47,766 bases of DNA from DASXTC01 sp036505635 (GTDB taxonomy: Bacteria; Acidobacteriota; Polarisedimenticolia; JACPZX01; DASXTC01), in assembly GCA_036505635.1 (NCBI GenBank), contig DASXTC010000001.1, forward strand, positions 1-47,766, written 5' to 3'. Positions 9,328 to 18,363 of this stretch are shown piece by piece (position 1 is the stretch's first letter; every line of letters starts with the position of its first letter). The notes under the pieces were generated by a model. That model was given only the letters and a program-made list of their open reading frames with translations. It had not been told where the DNA came from and searched no databases. Made by a program: the position numbers and the translations under genes.

Positions 9328-9798
9328 TCAGGATGAGTCGTCGTCCTTCCATGTCCCGCAGGTGTCGATGACATCGTTGAGCGTGCGCAGTCCCGCGAGC
9401 AGCCCCTCGCGCTGGGCCGGGGTCATCTTCACGAGGGCCTCCTTCTCGGAACGGCGGATCATGCCGTCGATCCCCTTCAGCACCCCCTTGCCCGCCGGAG
9501 TCATCTCGACGCAGACCACCCGCCGGTCGGCCGGCAGCCGCCGGCGGGTCGCGTATCCCTTGGACTCGAGCTGGTCCACGACCCTGGTCAGGCTGCTCAC
9601 GCCCAGACGCATCAGCCCCGCCAGACGCGTCATCGCGAGCGTCCCGTGCCCGGAGAGCTCCTTGAGCACGTAGCACTGGGAGACGGTCACGTCCTCGCAG
9701 CAGATCCTGTTGCGGTTGCGGAATTGATACCGCTTGATGAGGGCCGTCAGCAGGAGGTCGAGCTCCGCCGCCTGCCTCTCGAGCTTGTCAACGGACAT
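9328..9798 (-). CDS. MarR-family regulator heading the arsenic operon
   Basis: Winged helix-turn-helix repressor of 156 residues. The DNA-binding region is TLAMTRLAGLMRLGVSSLTRVVDQLESKGYATRRRLPADRRVVCVEMTPAG (53-103), including the MarR wing signature DRR. Ahead of it, ICCEDVTVSQCYVLKEL holds Cys33, Cys34 and Cys42, with further cysteines at 96 and 147. Closely spaced cysteines in a regulator adjoining arsM suggest direct As(III) sensing by a three-thiolate site, which would be unusual because arsenic operons are normally controlled by ArsR proteins. That is inference. Preceded by a consensus promoter; 37 nt separate its stop from the arsM start. It probably represses its own operon through the 17-bp motif copies. 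Confidence 0.88.
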   Translation of the reverse strand: MSVDKLERQAAELDLLLTALIKRYQFRNRNRICCEDVTVSQCYVLKELSGHGTLAMTRLAGLMRLGVSSLTRVVDQLESKGYATRRRLPADRRVVCVEMTPAGKGVLKGIDGMIRRSEKEALVKMTPAQREGLLAGLRTLNDVIDTCGTWKDDDSS

Positions 9799-9825
9799 GA
9801 CGCCTCTTCGCCTTCGAGAAGAAAC

Positions 9826-9842
9826 TTGTATGTGCGAAGTAT
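9826..9842 (-). promoter_or_regulatory. Copy A of repeated motif, overlapping the marR -10 box
   Basis: Minus strand ATACTT-CGCAC-ATACAA lies across and just after the -10 hexamer of the marR promoter, the classic position for a repressor operator. It is identical in its 12 fixed bases to copy B at 9291-9307. Confidence 0.5.
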
Positions 9843-9866
9843 AGAGGCGAGCTATCGCGGTGTCAA
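9838..9866 (-). promoter_or_regulatory. Consensus sigma-70-like promoter of the marR-arsM-arsN2 operon
   Basis: Minus strand TTGACA (9866-9861), exactly 17-nt spacer, TATACT (9843-9838). The -35 hexamer contains the stop codon of the upstream kinase gene (9865-9863). Predicted leader about 30 nt. Confidence 0.85.
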
Positions 9867-11233
9867 GGACGGGTTCTGCGCGCCGCGCCTTCCGGGTCGC
9901 GGACGAACCGCACCCCCGGGCTGGCGAGGAGCTTCCGGATCTCGGGCTCCTCGAGGTTCTCGCGGACCACCATGGTCATCGGCTCTCCGCGGAAAAGCCT
10001 CTCGTTGGCGGCGGTCAGCAGCGCGTTGAGCTTGAGGTAGCTCTTCGCGGTGGGATGGTCGGCCACGACCGTGAACTCTCCCTTGTGGAAGGCGATCAAC
10101 CGCACCTCCTTGAGCGCCGCGGCCTTCTTCACGAAGCGGCTCACCTCGCGCTGTCCGCGGTTGCGGAATCGACGGAAGATCAGGGCGCCGAAGACGAGCA
10201 CGGACAGCAGGCCGGCGAAGTTCGGGCCGCGCTCGCCTCCGAGGAAGAACAGGAGAAGCAGCGCGGTGAAGGCCGCGCCGGCCGCGGCGCCCCAGACCGC
10301 TCCGCGCGCCGAGAGTCCGCCGATCCACCAGCGCACCCTCTCGAGGATGGGCATGCCGCCGGAGGCGCCGCTCTCCACCTCCCGCTTGACTTTGCGGAGG
10401 TCTCCCGCAGTCTCGCGCATGTCCTGGTAGCGGTCCTCGGGTTTCTTCTGGAGGCACCGGTGGATGATGCGCGAGAGCGACCAGGGCACCTCGGGGCGCA
10501 GCGATGTGATGGGCCGGGTCGGCTCGAAGGCGATCGCGTGCATCGTGTCGAGCGCGCTGGCGCCCTCGAAGGGGAGCTTGCCCGCGCTGATCTCGTACAG
10601 CACGATCCCGAACGAGAAGATGTCCGAACGCCGGTCGGCGGGAAGCCCCCGCGCCTGCTCGGGGCTCATGTAGGCGACGGTCCCCATGATGACCCCGGTC
10701 TGGGTGGCCGCGGCGATCGTGGCCACCTGGCTGCGTCCCTGGTCGCCGCCGACGGCCACCGGGTCGAGCAGCTTGGCCAGTCCGAAGTCGAGGATCTTGG
10801 GATGACCGTCTTTCGTCACCATGATGTTGTCGGACTTGATGTCGCGGTGGACGATGCCGGCCTCGTGGGCCTTCGCGAGCGCGTCGGCCACCTGAATCCC
10901 GATGTCGACGGCCGAGGGCAGGTCGATCTCGTGACGCTCGACGAGCTGGTGCAGCGTGGCCCCCTCGACGAACTCCATCACGATGAAGGTGGTGTCGCCA
11001 TCCTCCTCGATCTCGTAGATCTGGGCGATCGCGGGGTGGTTGACCGCGGATGCGGCGCGAGCCTCCAGTGTGAAACGCCTGCGTCGTTCCTCGTCGCGCA
11101 CCAGCTCCGGGGGCAAGACCTTCAGGGCCACCGGGCGGCCCAGCTTCATGTCGCGGGCGCGGTAGACGACCCCCATGCCGCCGCGCCCGAGCATCTCCTC
11201 CACGACGTAGTTCTTGAGGGAGCGCCCGATCAC
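9863..11233 (-). CDS. Eukaryote-like Ser/Thr protein kinase with membrane hairpin
   Basis: Protein kinase of 456 residues. The Hanks-type domain occupies about 8-275: glycine loop LGRGGMGVVY (15-24), ATP-anchoring Lys38 (VALKVL), catalytic HRDIKSDN with Asp131, DFG at 149-151, and a YMSPEQARG activation-segment end. Two hydrophobic segments follow (about 300-350: AVWGAAAGAAFTALLLLFFLGG and FAGLLSVLVFGALIF), so the kinase and the basic C-terminal tail of about 110 residues both face the cytoplasm. The tail is not one of the usual PASTA or TPR sensors and I do not recognise it. The start is GTG at 11233, overlapping the upstream peptidase stop as GTGA, so the two are translationally coupled. 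Confidence 0.92.
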   Translation of the reverse strand: MIGRSLKNYVVEEMLGRGGMGVVYRARDMKLGRPVALKVLPPELVRDEERRRRFTLEARAASAVNHPAIAQIYEIEEDGDTTFIVMEFVEGATLHQLVERHEIDLPSAVDIGIQVADALAKAHEAGIVHRDIKSDNIMVTKDGHPKILDFGLAKLLDPVAVGGDQGRSQVATIAAATQTGVIMGTVAYMSPEQARGLPADRRSDIFSFGIVLYEISAGKLPFEGASALDTMHAIAFEPTRPITSLRPEVPWSLSRIIHRCLQKKPEDRYQDMRETAGDLRKVKREVESGASGGMPILERVRWWIGGLSARGAVWGAAAGAAFTALLLLFFLGGERGPNFAGLLSVLVFGALIFRRFRNRGQREVSRFVKKAAALKEVRLIAFHKGEFTVVADHPTAKSYLKLNALLTAANERLFRGEPMTMVVRENLEEPEIRKLLASPGVRFVRDPEGAARRTRP

Positions 11234-13479
11234 GGTTTGCCGCCCGGGCTCATCAGGTGGCCGGTCAGGAAGCTGGTGATCTTCTCGTAGAGGTGCGTGC
11301 GGGACTGCGGCCCCGGGATGCTGTGGTTCTTGCGAGGGTAGAGCATGAACTCGACCGGCCGGCCCGACGAGATGAATGCGTCGAGGATCTGAACCGAGTT
11401 CTGCATGTGCACGTTGTCGTCAGAGGAGCCATGCACCAGCAGGAGCGGCGCTTTGAGGCTCGAGGCCTTCGCAAGCGGCGCGCTGTCGCGGTATCCGTCC
11501 GGGTTGTCCACGGGCCGATCCATGTAGCGCTCCGTGTAGATCGTGTCGTAATCCTTCCAGTCGGTCACCGGGGCGACGGCGACACCCGCCCTGAAGGTGT
11601 CAGGGGAATTCAGGAGGCTGTAAAGCGTCATGTACCCGCCGTAGGACCAGCCCCAGATGCCGATGCGGGAGGCGTCCACCCAGGGAAGACCCTTGAGCCA
11701 TGCGACCCCCACGAGCTGATCGGCCAGCTCCTGCCTTCCCATGGCCCGGTAAAGGGGCGTCTCCCACGCATGACCACGTCCTCCCATCCCGCGGTTGTCG
11801 AGCGACCAGATGACGAGGCCGCGCGCCGCCATCATCTGGTGCCAGAGTCCACGCGCGCCGGCCCACTGGTTGGCGACGACCTGGCCGTGAGGCCCGCCGT
11901 ACACGTAGACGAGGACAGGATACTTGCGTGACGGGTCGAAGTCGGGCGGCAGCGTGATCATCGCGGGCAGTTTCACGCCGTCGGTAGCGGGCACCTCGCG
12001 AAACTCCACCTTCCCGCGCCGATACCCCGCGAGCTCCTTCGACATCCCCTCGTCGAGGGTGTCGATCAGGGCGCCCCCGGGCGCGCGGAGCGTCAGGGCC
12101 GGCGGCGACATCGCGGTCGAGAAACTGTCCACGTACCGGCCGCCCGCGGCTGCGACCCAGGTCGTGTGCCAGCCCTCGTCGCCCGTGAGGCGCCGCGGGG
12201 AGGATCCATCGAAGGTCACGCGATAGAGGTGCCGCTCGAGCGGGCTCTTCTCGGTGGACGTGAAGTAGATCCACCCTTCCTTCTCGACGACCGCCGACAG
12301 GTCCGTCACGTCCCACGGCCCCTGGGTGAGCCTGCGAATCAGCTTTCCCTCCATGTCGTACAGATACAGATGCCGGTGGCCGTCACGCTCCGAACCCCAG
12401 ATGAACCTGTCGCCGCCGGCCGGGAACCACCAGTCGTCGGCGACGTTGATCCACTTCGGGTCGAACTCCTCGAGGATCCGGCGCGCCGCGCCATCCTCGA
12501 CGTCGCACAGCAGCACCTCGAGTCGCGTCTGGTCGCGGTCGAGACGCTGCACCGCGAGAGTCCCCTCATCGGCCGTCCATGCCACCCTCGGCACGTAGAT
12601 GTCCGTGTCGGCGCCCAGCTCGATCCATCGCGTGGGCGGCGGCGTGCCGGCCGGCGCCGCGCCCCGCGCCTGGACCACGCCGACCTTCACGACCGCGTTG
12701 GCGTCGCCCGCCTTCGGGTAGTGCTGGCGCTCCACCGATGGGTGCGTGGGGATCCAGTCCACGATCGGGTAGGTGGGCACGTTGCGCTGGTCGAACTGGA
12801 GGTAGGCGATCCGCGCCGAGTCGGGTGACCACCACCATCCCTCCCGGATCTCGAACTCCTCCTCGTAGACCCAGTCGATCTCGCCGTTGGAGACTCCTTC
12901 GGGATTCCCGCCGGTGACCTGGTTTTCGCCGCGGGTGGCCGCGTCCATAACCCAGATATTGTGATCCCTGACGAACCCGATCATCGTCCCGTCCGGGGAG
13001 AACCTCGCGTCCTTCTCCTCGGTCTCGGTGCGGGTCAGGCGCCGCGCCGGCCGCTCCGGAGCCCGACTGTCTCCCAGCCCCTCGAAGAGATAGAGGTCGC
13101 CGCCGGACAGAACGAGGATCGCGTCGCTCGATGGGCTCCATTCGAACGAGGAGATTGGAGCCGCCTCGCCGGCGCTCGCCCCCGCGCCTGGCAGCGAGAG
13201 CGTGACCGTCTTTCTGGTGGCGACTTCGTAGAGCTGGAGCAACGCGGTCCTTGTCTCCACCGGGCGACGCGTGAAGGCCAGACGCGAGCCGTCGGGGGAC
13301 CACTTGAACCCGGTGGGGAGGCGGCCATCGAGCTGTCCGCCGTGGATCAGATCGTTGTCGAGATCCTTGAGCGGGGCGGGCTCGCCCGCCGAGCCCCAGG
13401 CGGGCGCGTCCAGAGCCGAAGCGAGGACGAGAAGGGCCGCCGCGAGTCCGGTACGAGGGCCGGGCCGGCGCGTCGCCAT
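11230..13479 (-). CDS. DPP-IV-like secreted peptidase (S9B)
   Basis: Prolyl-type dipeptidyl peptidase of 749 residues, exported by an N-terminal signal peptide (GLAAALLVLASALDAPAWG). Residues about 45-480 form the DPP-IV N-terminal beta-propeller, with typical SPDGSRLAF, SPDGTMIGFVRDHNIWV and EEEFEIREGWWWSPDSARIAYLQFDQ blocks; the EEEF segment is the N-terminus-binding Glu motif of DPP-IV. The alpha/beta-hydrolase domain carries Ser612 in GWSYGG, the Asp in HGSSDDNVHMQ and the His in RKNHSI. It removes N-terminal dipeptides (family knowledge), probably in the periplasm or outside. It overlaps the kinase gene by four bases, a pairing that suggests coordinated nutrient sensing and proteolysis, though nothing in the sequence proves the link. 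Confidence 0.93.
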   Translation of the reverse strand: MATRRPGPRTGLAAALLVLASALDAPAWGSAGEPAPLKDLDNDLIHGGQLDGRLPTGFKWSPDGSRLAFTRRPVETRTALLQLYEVATRKTVTLSLPGAGASAGEAAPISSFEWSPSSDAILVLSGGDLYLFEGLGDSRAPERPARRLTRTETEEKDARFSPDGTMIGFVRDHNIWVMDAATRGENQVTGGNPEGVSNGEIDWVYEEEFEIREGWWWSPDSARIAYLQFDQRNVPTYPIVDWIPTHPSVERQHYPKAGDANAVVKVGVVQARGAAPAGTPPPTRWIELGADTDIYVPRVAWTADEGTLAVQRLDRDQTRLEVLLCDVEDGAARRILEEFDPKWINVADDWWFPAGGDRFIWGSERDGHRHLYLYDMEGKLIRRLTQGPWDVTDLSAVVEKEGWIYFTSTEKSPLERHLYRVTFDGSSPRRLTGDEGWHTTWVAAAGGRYVDSFSTAMSPPALTLRAPGGALIDTLDEGMSKELAGYRRGKVEFREVPATDGVKLPAMITLPPDFDPSRKYPVLVYVYGGPHGQVVANQWAGARGLWHQMMAARGLVIWSLDNRGMGGRGHAWETPLYRAMGRQELADQLVGVAWLKGLPWVDASRIGIWGWSYGGYMTLYSLLNSPDTFRAGVAVAPVTDWKDYDTIYTERYMDRPVDNPDGYRDSAPLAKASSLKAPLLLVHGSSDDNVHMQNSVQILDAFISSGRPVEFMLYPRKNHSIPGPQSRTHLYEKITSFLTGHLMSPGGKP

Positions 13480-13558
13480 CCCATCACTCCGCAGCGGCGA
13501 GGATGATCGTGAGCTGCAGGAAAAGTTTCAGGACGAGATCGAAGTTGGACACCGGCGC

Positions 13559-13588
13559 ATGATAGATAATCTCGCGTCAGTCGCGCAA
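13559..13588 (-). promoter_or_regulatory. Possible promoter for the DPP-IV-kinase operon
   Basis: Minus strand TTGCGC (13588-13583), 18-nt spacer, TATCAT (13564-13559), about 75 nt before the DPP-IV-like start. The -35 match is poor, so this is only a candidate. Confidence 0.35.
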
Positions 13589-13669
13589 CCGAGCCGCCCA
13601 CTCCTCCTCGCCGATGTCGTCATCGCGCCGATGAGCGGCGGCGCGCCGGACTCCTGAAACCGGGGACGG

Positions 13670-16402
<2,733 letters not shown>

Positions 16403-16433
16403 GGTCTCCTCGCCGTCGGCTGGGTGCCCGGCC

Positions 16434-16439
16434 ATTATA
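16434..16439 (-). promoter_or_regulatory. -10 box of acnA
   Basis: Perfect TATAAT on the minus strand, 31 nt before the acnA ATG, giving a leader of about 25 nt that contains the GAGGAG ribosome binding site. No recognisable -35 was found at 16-19 nt spacing. Confidence 0.5.
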
Positions 16440-16534
16440 TAAGGAAGGGGCGGATCGGTGGGATGGAGGCCGCGGGCGCGGCTTTCCGCGGCGACGCCAG
16501 GCGAGAGGCTCGCGAACTAAATCTTAGATAGCTC

Positions 16535-16563
16535 TTGACTGTAGAATCGAATTTCTCTATGAT
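16535..16563 (+). promoter_or_regulatory. Strong promoter of the 17-codon ORF / MNIO locus
   Basis: TTGACT (16535-16540), exactly 17-nt spacer, TATGAT (16558-16563), in an unusually AT-rich patch for this window. Transcription should begin near 16570, 25 nt before the small ORF. Confidence 0.8.
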
Positions 16564-16594
16564 CCTCTCCAGTCCGTTTCCCTGGAGGTCCCCG

Positions 16595-16648
16595 ATGGAA
16601 AAGCTGGAGCTGGAAGTCGTCGTCACCGAGGAGCTGGTGCCGACCTGA
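16595..16648 (+). CDS. 17-residue peptide: candidate RiPP precursor or leader peptide
   Basis: ORF encoding MEKLELEVVVTEELVPT, too short for ordinary gene calling. It has a strong promoter 25 nt upstream of the expected transcript start, and a GGAGG ribosome binding site (16584-16588) with 6-nt spacing, both better than those of most genes here. The peptide is acidic (five Glu), has a VVV run and ends in Pro-Thr; it has no Cys, Ser or aromatic residues. A tight hairpin (16660-16676) and an intrinsic terminator (16691-16735) follow before the MNIO enzyme. This is the architecture of an abundantly made precursor whose modification genes are reached by read-through. The alternative is a transcription-attenuation leader peptide, with the Val run as control codons. 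Existence as a translated ORF is well supported; function is inference. Confidence 0.6.
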   Translation: MEKLELEVVVTEELVPT

Positions 16649-16659
16649 CACAACTGAGC

Positions 16660-16676
16660 GCCTCCGGTTCGGAGGC
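16660..16676 (+). other. Tight hairpin after the 17-codon ORF
   Basis: GCCTCCG (16660-16666) and CGGAGGC (16670-16676) form a 7-bp stem with a 3-nt loop, 11 nt after the small ORF's stop. It may stabilise the short transcript or form the pause hairpin of an attenuator. Confidence 0.6.
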
Positions 16677-16690
16677 ACGCAAGGGCAGCG

Positions 16691-16735
16691 ACCCGGTCTC
16701 CCGCCGGAATCGAGGGATGACCGGGTCTTCTTTTT
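16691..16735 (+). terminator. Intrinsic terminator between the small ORF and the MNIO gene
   Basis: ACCCGGTC (16691-16698) pairs with GACCGGGT (16719-16726), followed by CTTCTTTTT (16727-16735). A clear Rho-independent terminator placed inside what would otherwise be one transcription unit, so the downstream genes depend on read-through, regulation or their own promoter. Confidence 0.85.
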
Positions 16736-16752
16736 CCGGATAGAATACCTGG

Positions 16753-17562
16753 ATGACCCAGGATCGGATCTCCGTCGGGAGCTTCTACAACCCGCACATC
16801 GCCCGCGAGACCCTGGAGATCGGCCACCTGATCGACCACCTCTCGATGGCCGACCCGCCCCGCGCCGACGATCCGTACTTCGAGCGCGTGCGCGGGAGCT
16901 TCACGCTGCTGCTGCACGACTTCATCGGCCAGCTCAGCGAGCCGGTCGACGAGCAGGCGGTGTCCCGCGCGCGCGACCTCATCGCGCGATACCGTTCCCC
17001 GTGGGCCGCCGAGCACCTGCAGCGCGTCCACACCACCGACGGCAGGCACGCGGTCGACTACGTCTTCCCCCCCATCTACACCGAGGACCTGCTCGCGGAC
17101 TACATCGCCAACGCGCGCGCGCTGCGCGAGGCGCTCGGCCTCCCCCTGGCGATCGAGCCGATCCCAACCTGGCTCTCCCTCGACATCGCGCATCTCTCCG
17201 AGGCGGAGTTCCTGCACCGCTTCTACGAAGCGAGCGGGTGCGACTTCCTCCTCGACGTCGCCCACGAAGTCATCAGCGCGAGGTCGGCCGGCAGGGACGC
17301 GCGCGAGTTCATCGCCGACCTGCCGCTTCACCGCGTCACGGAGATTCACGTCGCCGGAACCTCCCTGGACCCGGTCCTGCAGGACGACTGGATCGGCGTG
17401 GAGCCGCCGGGCCCCGAGATCCTCGATCTCATGATGTTCGCGGCCGAGCGGGCGCCCCGGCTCGCCGCCGTGACCTACGACGCGTTCTCCCGCGCTCTTA
17501 GCGCGGCCACGCAGGAGCGGGCCGTGCGCGCGATGCGCGAGAGGCTGGGGATCTGGAAATGA
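16753..17562 (+). CDS. DUF692/MNIO-family (MbnB/TglH/ChrH-like) enzyme, divergent
   Basis: TIM-barrel protein of 269 residues matching the DUF692 pattern along its length: LLLHDFIG (family slHGvgL), AEHLQ around His88 (family SeHLaw), PPIYTEDLL (LPyTxEaL), AIEPIPTWL with Glu135 (LLENpssYl), EAEFLHRFYEASGCDFLLDVAHEVIS (EaeFLaelarrTGCgLLLDvNNvyVs) and VTEIHVAG with His199. Characterised members are multinuclear iron oxidases that modify RiPP precursors (methanobactin, 3-thiaglutamate). Several otherwise constant positions differ: EN is EP, NN is AH, and the later DxH ligand pair appears as DDW. So iron content or chemistry may differ. The ATG at 16753 has a weak ribosome binding site, but TAGAAT (16741-16746) lies 6 nt before it, so a leaderless transcript is possible. 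It overlaps the next gene by ATGA. Confidence 0.8.
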   Translation: MTQDRISVGSFYNPHIARETLEIGHLIDHLSMADPPRADDPYFERVRGSFTLLLHDFIGQLSEPVDEQAVSRARDLIARYRSPWAAEHLQRVHTTDGRHAVDYVFPPIYTEDLLADYIANARALREALGLPLAIEPIPTWLSLDIAHLSEAEFLHRFYEASGCDFLLDVAHEVISARSAGRDAREFIADLPLHRVTEIHVAGTSLDPVLQDDWIGVEPPGPEILDLMMFAAERAPRLAAVTYDAFSRALSAATQERAVRAMRERLGIWK

Positions 17563-18353
17563 GCGTGATGACGGGACGTTCTCTCCACGATGCCCTGCTG
17601 TCGGTGATGGCCGACTTCCGTCTCAGACGCGAGCTGCCCGCCGCCGAGCTGGGGGAGCAGGAGGCGGCGGTGCTGGCGCGCGTCGATGCGGACAGACTCT
17701 CGAGGATGGCCCGCTTCCTGACCAGGCACTACTACCGGGAGCGGCTCGTGAGGCTCTACTCGCACTCCGCCGCGCTGGCGCGCCGCCGCGGGCTGGAACC
17801 TTCGGAGATCCTCGACGGACCTGATCTCGCGGAGGACCTCGACACGGCTCTCCTGGGAAGCGCCGCCACGGCCGACCGGGTCGCGGCGAGGATCGAGGAG
17901 TGGTTCCGGCGCGCGTACGAGGAGAAGGGGGGGCCCGCCTACTGGCCCGACCTGACGCGGTACGAAGGGGCGATGTTCCGGACCGAGGCCGGCCGGCGCG
18001 TATGGACGGCGGGGGCCGCTCCGCAGGGGACGAGGCCGCCGCGCCGCTCGGCATCGGCCCGCGTCGTGGCGTTCGACATCGACGTGCCGGCGCTCGCGAC
18101 CCGTCTGGAGAAGCTCGCGCCCGGGGACCCCGTGCCGTGGGCGGTCCCGAGGAGTCCGACCCGCCTGCTCTTCACCTTGTCGCCCCGGGGAATCCTGAGG
18201 GTGGTACGCTCCAACGACGCCCTCGAGGGGTTTCTCAAGCTGGTGGACGGGAGCCGGAGCACCGAGATGATCGTGGAATGCTGCGGCATGGACCGTTCAT
18301 CGGCCGGAGCCGCGCTGAGAAGCCTGATCGACATCGGGGCGATCGAGGAGTAG
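17559..18353 (+). CDS. MNIO partner protein with PqqD-like C-terminal domain
   Basis: Protein of 264 residues, start ATG overlapping the MNIO stop (ATGA), so almost certainly co-translated. The N-terminal two-thirds is helical; RLSRMARFLTRHYY (47-59) and WPDLTRYEGAMFRTE (129-143) recall the partner proteins (HvfC/DUF2063-, MbnC- or TglI-like) that form complexes with DUF692 enzymes. Residues about 203-264 (LLFTLSPRGILRVV...FLKLVDGSRSTEMIVECCGM...LRSLIDIGAIEE) match the PqqD/RRE pattern of a beta-hairpin followed by a winged-helix repeat ending L-x-x-x-GxI. RRE domains bind RiPP leader peptides, so this fusion would present the peptide to the oxidase. The partner assignment is by context and weak similarity; no catalytic motif is visible. 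Confidence 0.65.
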   Translation: MSVMTGRSLHDALLSVMADFRLRRELPAAELGEQEAAVLARVDADRLSRMARFLTRHYYRERLVRLYSHSAALARRRGLEPSEILDGPDLAEDLDTALLGSAATADRVAARIEEWFRRAYEEKGGPAYWPDLTRYEGAMFRTEAGRRVWTAGAAPQGTRPPRRSASARVVAFDIDVPALATRLEKLAPGDPVPWAVPRSPTRLLFTLSPRGILRVVRSNDALEGFLKLVDGSRSTEMIVECCGMDRSSAGAALRSLIDIGAIEE

Positions 18354-18363
18354 CGGGACCGCC

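Noticed and set aside
16717..16743. Eight-codon ORF (MTGSSFSG) inside the terminator upstream of the MNIO gene
   Set aside because: No ribosome binding site and it lies within the terminator stem and T-run.
16435..17349. 304-codon minus-strand ORF over the MNIO gene
   Set aside because: Low-complexity Val/Arg/Asp composition; the plus strand carries the DUF692 motifs, and the frame spans the terminator and promoter there.
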